A stretch of DNA of 64,000 nt from Methanosarcinaceae archaeon (GTDB lineage: Archaea; Halobacteriota; Methanosarcinia; Methanosarcinales; Methanosarcinaceae). The DNA lies in assembly GCA_030611265.1 (NCBI GenBank), contig JAUWQD010000001.1:105154-169153 (forward strand), read 5' to 3'. Shown here piece by piece: positions 1 through 7,299 of this stretch. The notes under the pieces were generated by a model, which was given only the letters and a program-made list of their open reading frames with translations, was not told the DNA's origin and did no database searches. The stretch's first letter is position 1, and every line of letters begins with the position of its first letter. Both the position numbers and the translations under genes were made by a program.

Positions 1-1
1 T

Positions 2-952
2 TCAGACCTTCACACAAAAGCAGAATTCTGCGGCATGTGCCATGATGCAAATCACCCCATAAACGACCTGCCTCTTGAAGCAACATATACGGAATGGAAA
101 GCGGGACCATATTCTAAAGAAGGTGTCCAATGTCAGGACTGTCACATGACACCCGGTGTCACTCAATTTGAGGCAAATCCGGGGAAAGCGGCATCAATGG
201 GTCCGAAACGAAATCACATATATACTCATTATGCAGTTGGCGGCAATGCGTTCATAACAGATATTCTTGGGGATAAAACCCACAGGGACATGGCAATTGA
301 ACGACTCCAAAGTGCTGCAACATTGGTAGTGGATGCTCCAGGATCCGCTGAAGCGGGGGAAACTGTGACTGTTGATGTGTCAATTACAAATTCCGGTGCA
401 GGACACATGCTACCGACAGGCTTGACAGAGATGCGGCAGATGTGGCTGGATATTACCGCAACAGATGCCAATGGCAATCAGTTATATCGTTCCGGTGCCC
501 TTGATGCTGATGGTAATATTGACCCTGATGCTTTAGTGTATCACACGGTTTTGGGTGATGCTGACGGAAATCCAACAGCAAAGGTATGGGTGGCAGAGAG
601 TATTCTTTCGGATAACAGGATCTTGCCGAGAGAGACCGCAGTCGAGGAACACACGTTCACAATACCAGTGGATGCAAAAGACCCTGTAACCATCAGCGCT
701 AAACTGCAATACCGATCAGCACCACAGGCAATTATTGACTATTTGTTTGATGAGGGTAAATATGATGTCCCAGCCATCAACATGGCACAAGCATCGGATT
801 TGATCGACTTCGGTTCCGATGACGATATGCAAACACCACAAGCCGAGTCCACACCAGGATTTGGGGCACTTGGACTTGTAGGTATGTTGGTGGTCAGTGT
901 ATCGATCATTCAAAGGAAGAGATATGGATGGCAGACAAAGAAACTGAAATAA
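2..952 (+). CDS. Multihaem cytochrome c, C-terminal part, PGF-CTERM anchored (5' end outside window)
   Basis: The reading frame is already open at the first base, so the gene starts upstream; an ATG at 35 lies inside a haem motif and is not the start. Two c-type haem motifs are visible, CGMCH near nt 29-43 and CQDCH near nt 133-147, followed by a beta-rich domain rich in Asp and Thr. The C-terminus has the tripartite archaeal sorting signal: a TPGFG motif, a hydrophobic helix and a basic QRKR cluster (nt 850-930), as in PGF-CTERM proteins processed by archaeosortase and lipid-anchored outside the cell. It therefore probably carries electrons at the cell surface. The 3' end overlaps the TusA-like gene by about 25 nt, suggesting co-transcription with the redox cluster. 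Total haem number and electron partner cannot be judged from this fragment. Confidence 0.85.
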   Translation, partial: SDLHTKAEFCGMCHDANHPINDLPLEATYTEWKAGPYSKEGVQCQDCHMTPGVTQFEANPGKAASMGPKRNHIYTHYAVGGNAFITDILGDKTHRDMAIERLQSAATLVVDAPGSAEAGETVTVDVSITNSGAGHMLPTGLTEMRQMWLDITATDANGNQLYRSGALDADGNIDPDALVYHTVLGDADGNPTAKVWVAESILSDNRILPRETAVEEHTFTIPVDAKDPVTISAKLQYRSAPQAIIDYLFDEGKYDVPAINMAQASDLIDFGSDDDMQTPQAESTPGFGALGLVGMLVVSVSIIQRKRYGWQTKKLK

Positions 953-1179
953 TACCGGATAAAGTAGAAGATTGCATCGGATTGTTCTGTCCGGTGCCTG
1001 TTTTCAACACATCACAGTCTATCAACGATATAGAGATAGGCGAGGTGTTGGAAGTATTGACAGATGACCCTGCATCCACCAATGATATTCCGAGATGGGC
1101 TAAAAGGACCGGCAACAAACTGTTGAAATTCGAAGATATGGGCGATCATTTTCGATTTTTAATTGAAAGAGTGAAATGA
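928..1179 (+). CDS. TusA/SirA-like sulfur carrier protein
   Basis: An 83-residue protein of the TusA fold family. The family hallmark Cys-Pro-x-Pro is present (FCPVPVF, residues 20-26), so the cysteine that carries persulfide sulfur in TusA is retained. TusA proteins accept sulfur from a cysteine desulfurase and pass it to tRNA thiolation, cofactor or dissimilatory sulfur pathways. The start ATG at 928 has a purine-rich AAGGAAGAG 7 nt upstream, inside the end of the cytochrome gene. A DsrE-like gene and an IscS-type gene follow directly, which fits sulfur relay. The acceptor in this organism is not shown by the sequence. Confidence 0.85.
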   Translation: MADKETEIIPDKVEDCIGLFCPVPVFNTSQSINDIEIGEVLEVLTDDPASTNDIPRWAKRTGNKLLKFEDMGDHFRFLIERVK

Positions 1180-1188
1180 GGATTTATT

Positions 1189-1554
1189 ATGACTGAACAA
1201 AATCTATTATATGTACAGACAAGCGGTGTAAGCACACCTGAGCGATTGTATTCTCCATTCGTACTTGCACAGACCGCAAAAGCCATGGGAATTGATGCAG
1301 CCGTGTATTTTTTGGGAATGGGTATAACCGTTGTCAAAAAAGGTGAAGCAGAAAAGATACAGATGGGAAGTTTCCCGTCCCTTAATGAGATTATTGACCA
1401 GAGCGTTGCCGCAGGAGTAAAACTCTATGTATGCGAAGCATCGACCCAGTTGATTGGAGTTGACAGGGGCGATTTTATTGAAGGCGTTGAAGTGGTAGGT
1501 GCAGCAACCCTGAACGATCTTGTTCTGGATGCCGATGGGACAATGTGGTTCTGA
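1189..1554 (+). CDS. DsrE/DsrF-like family protein
   Basis: A 121-residue protein with the DsrE/DsrF-like fold pattern: an N-terminal beta strand, a Ser-Thr-Pro-Glu segment, an Ala-rich helix, then a strand ending in VCEAS (Cys near residue 84), where the sulfur-handling members keep their reactive cysteine. It starts 9 nt after the TusA stop with GAGG upstream of ATG 1189. DsrE/TusA pairs are widespread sulfur-transfer partners, so a sulfur carrier role with the preceding TusA is likely. Only one conserved cysteine is seen, so it could also be a structural or regulatory DsrE homologue. Confidence 0.75.
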   Translation: MTEQNLLYVQTSGVSTPERLYSPFVLAQTAKAMGIDAAVYFLGMGITVVKKGEAEKIQMGSFPSLNEIIDQSVAAGVKLYVCEASTQLIGVDRGDFIEGVEVVGAATLNDLVLDADGTMWF

Positions 1555-1624
1555 TATTGGAAAACATAAGGAATTGAATAATTGAGGGAAGGAGATCCGG
1601 GGGATATTAAAATAAAATGAGGTT

Positions 1625-2794
1625 ATGGAATTGAACAGAATCTACATGGATAATGCTTCCGGCGCACCTGTTGATGAGCGTGTGATCGAGGCAATGATGT
1701 CGTATATGAAAACCGATGTAGGAAACCCTGCGTCATTGCATGATTCAGGTATCAATGCAAGGCGGGCACTTGCAACCGCAAGGGAATCTGTGGCATCCCT
1801 TATTGGTGCAGATAGCGATAATATTATTTTCACATCAGGCGGTACAGAATCCAACAATATTGCCCTTCGTGGTGCAGCCCAGAGGAAAAAGAGCAAAGGC
1901 AAACATATTATCACAACCGTGATCGAGCATATGTCTGTTATCAACACCTGCAAGGACTTGCAGCGCGAAGGTTTTGAAGTATCATTTGTGCCTGTGGATA
2001 AAGACGGGGTTGTTGATGTCGAGCGTATAGAACATGAAATACGTGATGATACTATCCTGATCTCTGTTATGTATGCGAACGGTGAGATCGGAACTATCCA
2101 GCCGATACGTGAAATTGGTGAGATGGCACATGAGAAGGGAATCCTGTTTCATGTGGATGGAGTTGCGGCATGTGGCAAGATCCCGATCGATGTACAAAAG
2201 GATAACATTGACCTGCTTTCGATATCGTCAAATGACCTGAACGGTCCAAAAGGTGTTGGTGCGTTGTACATTGGTAAAGGTGTACCAGTCCGTCCGATAA
2301 TGACAGGAGGGGGACAAGAAAGAGGTATAAGGTCAGGGTCGGAGAATATTCCGGGCATTGCGGGCTTTGGCAAAGCATGCGAGATTGCAAAAGTGGAAAT
2401 GGATGCCGATTCTGCTAAGATGATGGAAATTCGTGATCGGATCATCGAAAAGGTGCTTGGAACGATCAAATATTCGTATATCACAGGTCACAAGACAAAA
2501 AGACTGCCAAATATTGCAAGTATGAGATTTAGTTTCATTGAAGGTGAGAGTATTATTCTGGGCATAAACGACTTCGGGATAGAGGCATCGACAGGGTCTG
2601 CATGTTCTGTGAAAACACTTCAGCCGTCCCATGTTCTCATGTCAATAGGACTGCGGCACGAGGAAGCACATGGTTCGCTTCTGCTTTCACTTAATAGGTG
2701 GAATACCATTGAAGAGGCGGATTATATTATTGAGAACATTCCCAGTGTGGTAGACAGGCTTCGTATGCTGTCGCCATTGTATCCTGGCGAATAA
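1625..2794 (+). CDS. iscS: IscS/NifS-type cysteine desulfurase homologue with the PLP lysine replaced
   Basis: A class V aminotransferase-fold protein of 389 residues, the usual length for IscS. The fold motifs are present (FTSGGTESNN near 69-78, IEHMSV near 100, FHVDG near 175, GGGQERGIRSG near 228), and the sulfur-carrying Cys is kept in GSACS (Cys327). However the PLP-binding Ser-x-His-Lys segment reads SSNDLNGPKG, so Lys is Asp204 and His is Asn203, and the Gln that contacts PLP is Ala181. The same Lys-to-Asp change is known in Archaeoglobus fulgidus IscS, which crystallises with IscU but lacks normal desulfurase activity. It may act as an Fe-S assembly partner rather than a desulfurase. 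The annotated ATG is at 1625; a TTG at 1631 is better spaced from GAGGT at 1619. IscU follows 21 nt downstream. Confidence 0.9.
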   Translation: MELNRIYMDNASGAPVDERVIEAMMSYMKTDVGNPASLHDSGINARRALATARESVASLIGADSDNIIFTSGGTESNNIALRGAAQRKKSKGKHIITTVIEHMSVINTCKDLQREGFEVSFVPVDKDGVVDVERIEHEIRDDTILISVMYANGEIGTIQPIREIGEMAHEKGILFHVDGVAACGKIPIDVQKDNIDLLSISSNDLNGPKGVGALYIGKGVPVRPIMTGGGQERGIRSGSENIPGIAGFGKACEIAKVEMDADSAKMMEIRDRIIEKVLGTIKYSYITGHKTKRLPNIASMRFSFIEGESIILGINDFGIEASTGSACSVKTLQPSHVLMSIGLRHEEAHGSLLLSLNRWNTIEEADYIIENIPSVVDRLRMLSPLYPGE

Positions 2795-2815
2795 TTGTAT
2801 AAAGGGGGATTTTGT

Positions 2816-4162
2816 ATGGTAGAACCAATAGAGTACAGTGAAAAGGTGAAGGATCATTTCAGGAATCCAAGGAATGTTGGTGTCATAAAGGATGCCGATG
2901 CAATAGGGCAGGTTGGGAATCCGGTCTGTGGCGATTTGATGGAGATTCAACTTAAGGTTGAGGACAATATTATTAAGGATATCAAATTCCGTACATTCGG
3001 TTGTGCTTCAGCTATTGCCACTTCCAGTATGATAACTGAGATGGCAAAGGGCATGACACTCGAAGATGCACTGGAGATCACTCGTTCAGATGTTGCGGAT
3101 GATCTGGGGGGACTGCCGCGCGTTAAGATGCATTGTTCAAACCTGGCGGCAGATGCGCTGCATGCTGCGATAAAGGATTATATGGAAAAGCAGAAAAGCG
3201 GTGCAAAAAAACTTGGTGAAAATGAGTATGAGGTCGCAGTTGTTGGAAGCGGTGCAGCCGGTCTGTCTGCTGCAACTGTATCTGCATACATGGGACTTAA
3301 GACCGTTATATTTGAAAGTGATACGTGGGGCGGTATTCTTAACAAGATGTGCTCGGCTCGATTGATCGAAAATTACCCGGGATTGACTGGCAAGATATCT
3401 CCTGCGGGTCTTACAAAATCGTTGCTTGAGGATGCGGAAAAACAACAGGTTGACCGAAAAGAAGAGGCTGTAATCAGTATTGATATTGAACAGGAGAGCG
3501 GTTTAAAGGTTTTGACAACTGAAGGGGGCACTGACATTACATATAAGGCTAAATTCGTGGTGCTTGCAACAGGAAGCATTCCTGTGGAATCCGGCGTTGT
3601 TGGCGAGGAAAAGTTTGCACAGGATGAGGGAGGGGTGTACTATCTCAACACAGATCCATCCAAACTTACGGACAAACGGGTACTTATCTATGGCAAAGGA
3701 TACAATGCGGTTTCGACTGCCGAGTGTCTTTCTGGAATTGTTAACAATATCACATTGGTTACGGAAGAAAGTTCATTTGGTGTACCTGACAAGGTCATGG
3801 ATAAGGTAAAAGGAATCGAAGCATTGAAAATCATGACATCAACAGACCTGCTGGAACTGCAGGGTGCAAAGAAAGTTGAAAAAGCGGTTCTGCAGGATAA
3901 TACTGAAGATGAGAAACTTGAGATTTATGTAGATGCAGTGGTGCTTGTAAGCGAACTGAAACCAAACATAAAAGCGGCTGAACATCTTGGGGTCGAGATC
4001 GATGAATCCGGTTTTGTCAAGACCGACAAACACCAGCGTACAAATGTAGATGGTGTTTATGCAATTGGAAATGTTGTATCTGATGTAGATCTACTTATTG
4101 TTGCTGCGGCGCATGGGGCAATTGTTGGGCACGATGTATACAACAGGCTCAAGCCGCAATAG
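2816..4162 (+). CDS. iscU: IscU scaffold fused to a thioredoxin-reductase-like flavoprotein
   Basis: The first 125 residues are a complete IscU: Cys38 with Asp40 (PVCGD), Cys63 (FGCAS) and His106-Cys107 (KMHCS), the cluster-binding set. A short Lys-rich linker leads to a second domain from residue 138 with a GSGAAG dinucleotide motif, WGGI, a second nucleotide-binding motif (YGKGYN) and a C-terminal GNVVSD, as in the thioredoxin reductase/AhpF family of FAD enzymes. The redox-active CxxC expected between the two nucleotide motifs is absent (that segment reads GGVYYLNTD), so it is not an ordinary thioredoxin reductase. ATG 2816 has GGGGGAT 5 nt upstream; a TTG at 2795 in frame is less likely. 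I infer that the flavin domain feeds electrons to Fe-S assembly, but this is not shown. Confidence 0.9.
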   Translation: MVEPIEYSEKVKDHFRNPRNVGVIKDADAIGQVGNPVCGDLMEIQLKVEDNIIKDIKFRTFGCASAIATSSMITEMAKGMTLEDALEITRSDVADDLGGLPRVKMHCSNLAADALHAAIKDYMEKQKSGAKKLGENEYEVAVVGSGAAGLSAATVSAYMGLKTVIFESDTWGGILNKMCSARLIENYPGLTGKISPAGLTKSLLEDAEKQQVDRKEEAVISIDIEQESGLKVLTTEGGTDITYKAKFVVLATGSIPVESGVVGEEKFAQDEGGVYYLNTDPSKLTDKRVLIYGKGYNAVSTAECLSGIVNNITLVTEESSFGVPDKVMDKVKGIEALKIMTSTDLLELQGAKKVEKAVLQDNTEDEKLEIYVDAVVLVSELKPNIKAAEHLGVEIDESGFVKTDKHQRTNVDGVYAIGNVVSDVDLLIVAAAHGAIVGHDVYNRLKPQ

Positions 4163-4194
4163 TATTGATTTTTGATAAACAGAGAGGATAAAAT

Positions 4195-4371
4195 ATGCCA
4201 CCGGAAATAGATTTAGACGAATGTGATGGAGTCGGTGCATGTATTGAAGCATGCCCGATGGATGTATTGGAATTAGTTGACAATAAAGCAGTCGTTGCAC
4301 GGCCGGAGGACTGTACCGAGTGCGGCGAGTGTGTTGATGCTTGTCCGGTGGGAGCAATTACGCTGCCATAA
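4195..4371 (+). CDS. Two-cluster ferredoxin, one cluster motif lacking a cysteine
   Basis: A 58-residue ferredoxin. The second motif is a full CTECGECVDACP set. The first motif reads CDGVGACIEACP, where the second cysteine of the usual CxxCxxCxxxCP is Val, so this site probably holds a [3Fe-4S] or a differently ligated cluster. ATG 4195 follows AGAGAGGATAA. It lies between the IscU-flavoprotein fusion and the iron-sulfur flavoprotein and is a plausible low-potential carrier linking the FNR-type reductase, Isf and AfpA encoded next to it. Confidence 0.9.
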   Translation: MPPEIDLDECDGVGACIEACPMDVLELVDNKAVVARPEDCTECGECVDACPVGAITLP

Positions 4372-4420
4372 ACGACATTACATAATAATGGGTATGTGGG
4401 TTATGGTGAAAGGAGTGAAA

Positions 4421-5044
4421 ATGTCTGATAATGATAATACCATAAAACTTCTGGGTATATCCGGAAGTCCAAGGAAAAAAGCGACCGATCATGTGGTAAA
4501 GGAAGCGTTAAGGTTTGCGGAGGAGAATTTTTCGGTTGAGACCGATTATTTCTCTGCAAGCGGGAAAACGCTGAAATTTTGCATCCATTGTGATTATTGC
4601 ATTCGCAAAAAAGAGGGGTGCGTTCACAAGGACGATATGGTTGAGTTGTATAAGAAAATGATCTGGGCAGATGCATGGATAATTGGTACTCCTGTGTATC
4701 AGGGAACGGTCAGCGGTCAGACAAAGGTCATGATGGACAGATGCCGCGCGATCGTTGCGCGCGACCCGAAAGTGTTCTTGAACAAGGTAGGCATGGCAGC
4801 CGCCGATGGAGGAGACCGTGTCGGTGGGCAAGAACCTGCGATCCAGACCATCCTCAATTTTTATGTGATAAATGAGATGATCCCTGTTGCGGGTGGCTCG
4901 TTCGGGGCGAACCTTGGCGGTACGTTCTGGTCTAAGGACAAGGGCGTAGAGGGCGTGTCAGAGGATGCGGAAGGGCTCAGGAGTCTGCGCCGCTCAGTGA
5001 ATAAACTGATAAGTACCACAAAGATCATGAAAGGCATTCAATGA
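4421..5044 (+). CDS. Iron-sulfur flavoprotein (Isf family, NADPH-dependent FMN reductase fold)
   Basis: A flavodoxin-like protein of 207 residues. The N-terminal GISGSPRKK motif binds the FMN phosphate, and a compact cysteine cluster CIHCDYCIRKKEGC (residues about 47-60) is the hallmark of Isf, which holds one [4Fe-4S] beside FMN. GTPVYQGTVSGQ is the second FMN loop. In methanogens Isf accepts electrons from ferredoxin and can reduce O2 or H2O2. Several in-frame ATG and GTG codons lie upstream; ATG 4421 is chosen because AGGAGTG sits 4-10 nt before it and Isf homologues begin close to the GISGSP motif. The stop overlaps an ATG of the following reductase. Confidence 0.9.
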   Translation: MSDNDNTIKLLGISGSPRKKATDHVVKEALRFAEENFSVETDYFSASGKTLKFCIHCDYCIRKKEGCVHKDDMVELYKKMIWADAWIIGTPVYQGTVSGQTKVMMDRCRAIVARDPKVFLNKVGMAAADGGDRVGGQEPAIQTILNFYVINEMIPVAGGSFGANLGGTFWSKDKGVEGVSEDAEGLRSLRRSVNKLISTTKIMKGIQ

Positions 5045-5059
5045 ATGGAGGCATTGCCT

Positions 5060-5758
5060 GTGGAATTCACAGCAAATTTGACAGAGGTCATACAGCGAAC
5101 CCATGATATCAAGAGTTTCAGGTTCAATCGACCTGCCGAATTTGATTACAAGGCCGGACAGTTCATATTTGTTACAATCACAGTTTTTGGTGAAAAAGTA
5201 CGCAAGCCTTTTACGATATCCAGTAGTCCGACCGAAAAGGATTATCTCGAATTTACCAAGAAACTGACAAGTCATGATTTTTCCAATGAGCTTGATGCGA
5301 TGGCTGTTGGTGATACTTTGGATATCGATGGTCCCTACGGGAATTTAACATTTGAGGGTGAGTATGACAAGATCGCATTGATTAGTGGTGGTATCGGGAT
5401 CACGCCAATGATCAGTATATGCAAATACTGTGCTGATGCGGGACTTGATACGAAAGTTACAATGATCAGCAGTAATAAAATGCAGGATGATATTGTTTTT
5501 GGAGCTGAACTTGACAAAATTGAACGTGAGAACAAGAACCTAAAGGTTCTTCACACTTTGACACGGGCAGGTGATACTTGGCAGGGTTGTCGGGAGCGGG
5601 TATGTGAAAGCATGATCACACGTGAGATACCAGACTACAAGGAGTTTGTGTTCTACTTGTGTGGTCCGCCTGTAATGCTCGATTCTATGGTTTCTATACT
5701 GGACAGTCTTGACATCCCGAAGGAGCAGGTTAAACAGGAATCGTTTGTGGGATATTGA
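5060..5758 (+). CDS. Ferredoxin-NAD(P)+ reductase-like flavoprotein
   Basis: An FNR-superfamily protein of about 232 residues. The FAD domain carries RKPFTISSSP (the RxYS-type flavin motif), and the NAD(P) domain carries GGIGITP and the C-terminal CGPP. No ferredoxin or Fe-S domain is attached. GTG 5060 is preferred because GGAGG lies 8 nt upstream; ATG 5045, which overlaps the Isf stop, is the alternative and adds five residues. With the ferredoxin, Isf and AfpA in the same transcription unit, it likely moves electrons between NAD(P)H and the ferredoxin pool. It resembles the reductase subunits of sulfide dehydrogenase and of dihydroorotate dehydrogenase, so a sulfur-linked role is also possible. 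Confidence 0.8.
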   Translation: MEFTANLTEVIQRTHDIKSFRFNRPAEFDYKAGQFIFVTITVFGEKVRKPFTISSSPTEKDYLEFTKKLTSHDFSNELDAMAVGDTLDIDGPYGNLTFEGEYDKIALISGGIGITPMISICKYCADAGLDTKVTMISSNKMQDDIVFGAELDKIERENKNLKVLHTLTRAGDTWQGCRERVCESMITREIPDYKEFVFYLCGPPVMLDSMVSILDSLDIPKEQVKQESFVGY

Positions 5759-5809
5759 ATATTGATTTAGGCACTAATTTGATTATTAATGATAAGGAGA
5801 TGGAAATGT

Positions 5810-6385
5810 ATGGTATGTTTGGAAGGAACACAGACTGAAAAGAACTTATTAACTGCATTTGCAGGAGAATCGCAGGCAAGAAACCGCTATACATATTTTG
5901 CATCAGTAGCGAAAAAAGCGGGGTATGAACAGATTGCAGGAATATTTCTGGAAACTGCCGATAATGAGAAGGAGCATGCAAAAAGGTTATTCAAGTTCCT
6001 TGAAGGCGGAGAAGTGGAGATAACAGGTTCATTCCCTGCAGGTGTCATCGGGGATACAAAGTCAAATCTTGAAGCTTCAGCCGATGGTGAGAATCATGAG
6101 CATACTGTGATGTATCCTGAGTTTGCCGAAATTGCAAAAAAAGAAGGTTTTTTGGAGATTGCATCGGTCTTTAAGAATATCGGTGTGGCGGAGCAGGCTC
6201 ATGAGGAACGATACCGCGCTTTGATAGACAATATTGATAATGGGGCGGTGTTTAAGCGAGATACTGTAGTTAAATGGAAATGCCGCAACTGCGGTTATGT
6301 TCATGAGGGTACGGAAGCCGTGGAGAAATGTCCGGCATGTGCACATGAAAGGGCATATTTCGAGATTTGGGCACGAAATTATTGA
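5810..6385 (+). CDS. Rubrerythrin
   Basis: A 191-residue rubrerythrin. The N-terminal four-helix ferritin-like domain has FAGESQARNRY and an ExxH pair (NEKEHAKR) and, later, GVAEQAHEERY for the di-iron site. The C-terminal rubredoxin domain has CRNCG and CPAC. Rubrerythrins reduce hydrogen peroxide in anaerobes with electrons from rubredoxin or flavoprotein donors. ATG 5810 is preferred over the upstream in-frame ATG at 5789 because AAGGAGA lies about 9 nt before it and the family begins with this short LEGTQTEKN lead. Its place beside Isf and the FNR-type protein suggests an oxidative stress function protecting Fe-S assembly. Confidence 0.95.
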   Translation: MVCLEGTQTEKNLLTAFAGESQARNRYTYFASVAKKAGYEQIAGIFLETADNEKEHAKRLFKFLEGGEVEITGSFPAGVIGDTKSNLEASADGENHEHTVMYPEFAEIAKKEGFLEIASVFKNIGVAEQAHEERYRALIDNIDNGAVFKRDTVVKWKCRNCGYVHEGTEAVEKCPACAHERAYFEIWARNY

Positions 6386-6423
6386 GCATTTATAGAATTC
6401 ATTTAAAGGAAGGAGGCAGGAAG

Positions 6424-6969
6424 TTGAAACGGATCGCATGGGGAATTACAGGGTCTGGTGACCTGATACGTGACACTTACGAGGTTATGGTTGACATTAA
6501 GAACAAAACAAATGTTGAGGTAATGGTATTTTTGTCAAAAGAAGGTGAAACAGTGATGAAGTGGTATCGTATGTGGGATGATATCCAGCGTGATTTTCCT
6601 AACTTTAAGGTAGATGCAGGACCAAATTCGCCTTTCATTGCAGGACCGCTTCAGGTAGGGCATTATGATCTGTTGTTGATAGCACCTACAACTGCAAATT
6701 CAGTGGCTAAGATGGTTTACGGAATTGCGGATTCGCTTGTTACAAATGTAGTTGCACAGACTGCGAAGGGTGATACCCCTATCTATATACTGCCTGTGGA
6801 TCGGGTTATGGGTACTGTGGAGACGGTGGCACCGAATGGACGTGAGATGAATCTGAAGATGCGAGGGGTGGATGTATCAAACACGGAAAAACTTGCACAG
6901 ATGGAGAATATCACGGTGCTGAACAGCCCTGCCGAGATATATGATATTGTTGGGATAAAGAAAAGTTAA
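6424..6969 (+). CDS. afpA: Archaeoflavoprotein AfpA
   Basis: A 181-residue flavoprotein of the phosphopantothenoylcysteine decarboxylase-like (flavoprotein) fold. The N-terminal IAWGITGSGDL motif, the IAPTTANSVAKM segment and the late APNGREMNLKMRG segment match the archaeal AfpA family, first described next to rubredoxin and superoxide-defence genes in Archaeoglobus and able to accept electrons from ferredoxin. The start is TTG 6424, with GGAGG 7 nt upstream; no in-frame ATG lies nearby. It is the last gene of the sulfur/redox cluster and is followed by a terminator. Confidence 0.85.
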   Translation: MKRIAWGITGSGDLIRDTYEVMVDIKNKTNVEVMVFLSKEGETVMKWYRMWDDIQRDFPNFKVDAGPNSPFIAGPLQVGHYDLLLIAPTTANSVAKMVYGIADSLVTNVVAQTAKGDTPIYILPVDRVMGTVETVAPNGREMNLKMRGVDVSNTEKLAQMENITVLNSPAEIYDIVGIKKS

Positions 6970-6987
6970 TAAGAGTCAACAGTTTTT

Positions 6988-7014
6988 AAAAGAGGCTTGT
7001 CTGCCTCTTTTTTT
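6988..7014 (+). terminator. Hairpin and T-tract terminator after afpA
   Basis: AAAGAGGC and GCCTCTTT form an 8-bp stem around a 6-nt loop (TTGTCT), followed by a T run. It marks the end of the plus-strand redox cluster. The following bases to 7299 hold no gene; they contain AT-rich sequence and the likely purA promoter (a CATTATTAAG element about 30 nt before the purA ATG, with no clear ribosome site, so purA may be leaderless). Confidence 0.8.
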
Positions 7015-7299
7015 CTATCACAGGTTTGACAGTTGTCACTCTTTCTTGCAGTATATACATCCTGTCCATTGATTCAAGCAATGCGATTGCATATCTGGCG
7101 ATATATCCTGAATAGTGATGTTACCCACACGATGTTGAGGATATCCCAAAAAAACGATATTAAAAAATATCAGAGTTGTATTTTCACCCATAAATATTGT
7201 ATTTAGTATTTTGATAATCTTTTATGACAATGCTGAACAACAGCGAATCCTGCGCCGCAATCAAAACATTATTAAGCCTAAAAATCCATTCACGACCAT

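Noticed and set aside
35..37. ATG at 35 as start of the cytochrome gene
   Set aside because: It lies inside a CxxCH haem motif and the frame is open to the window edge.
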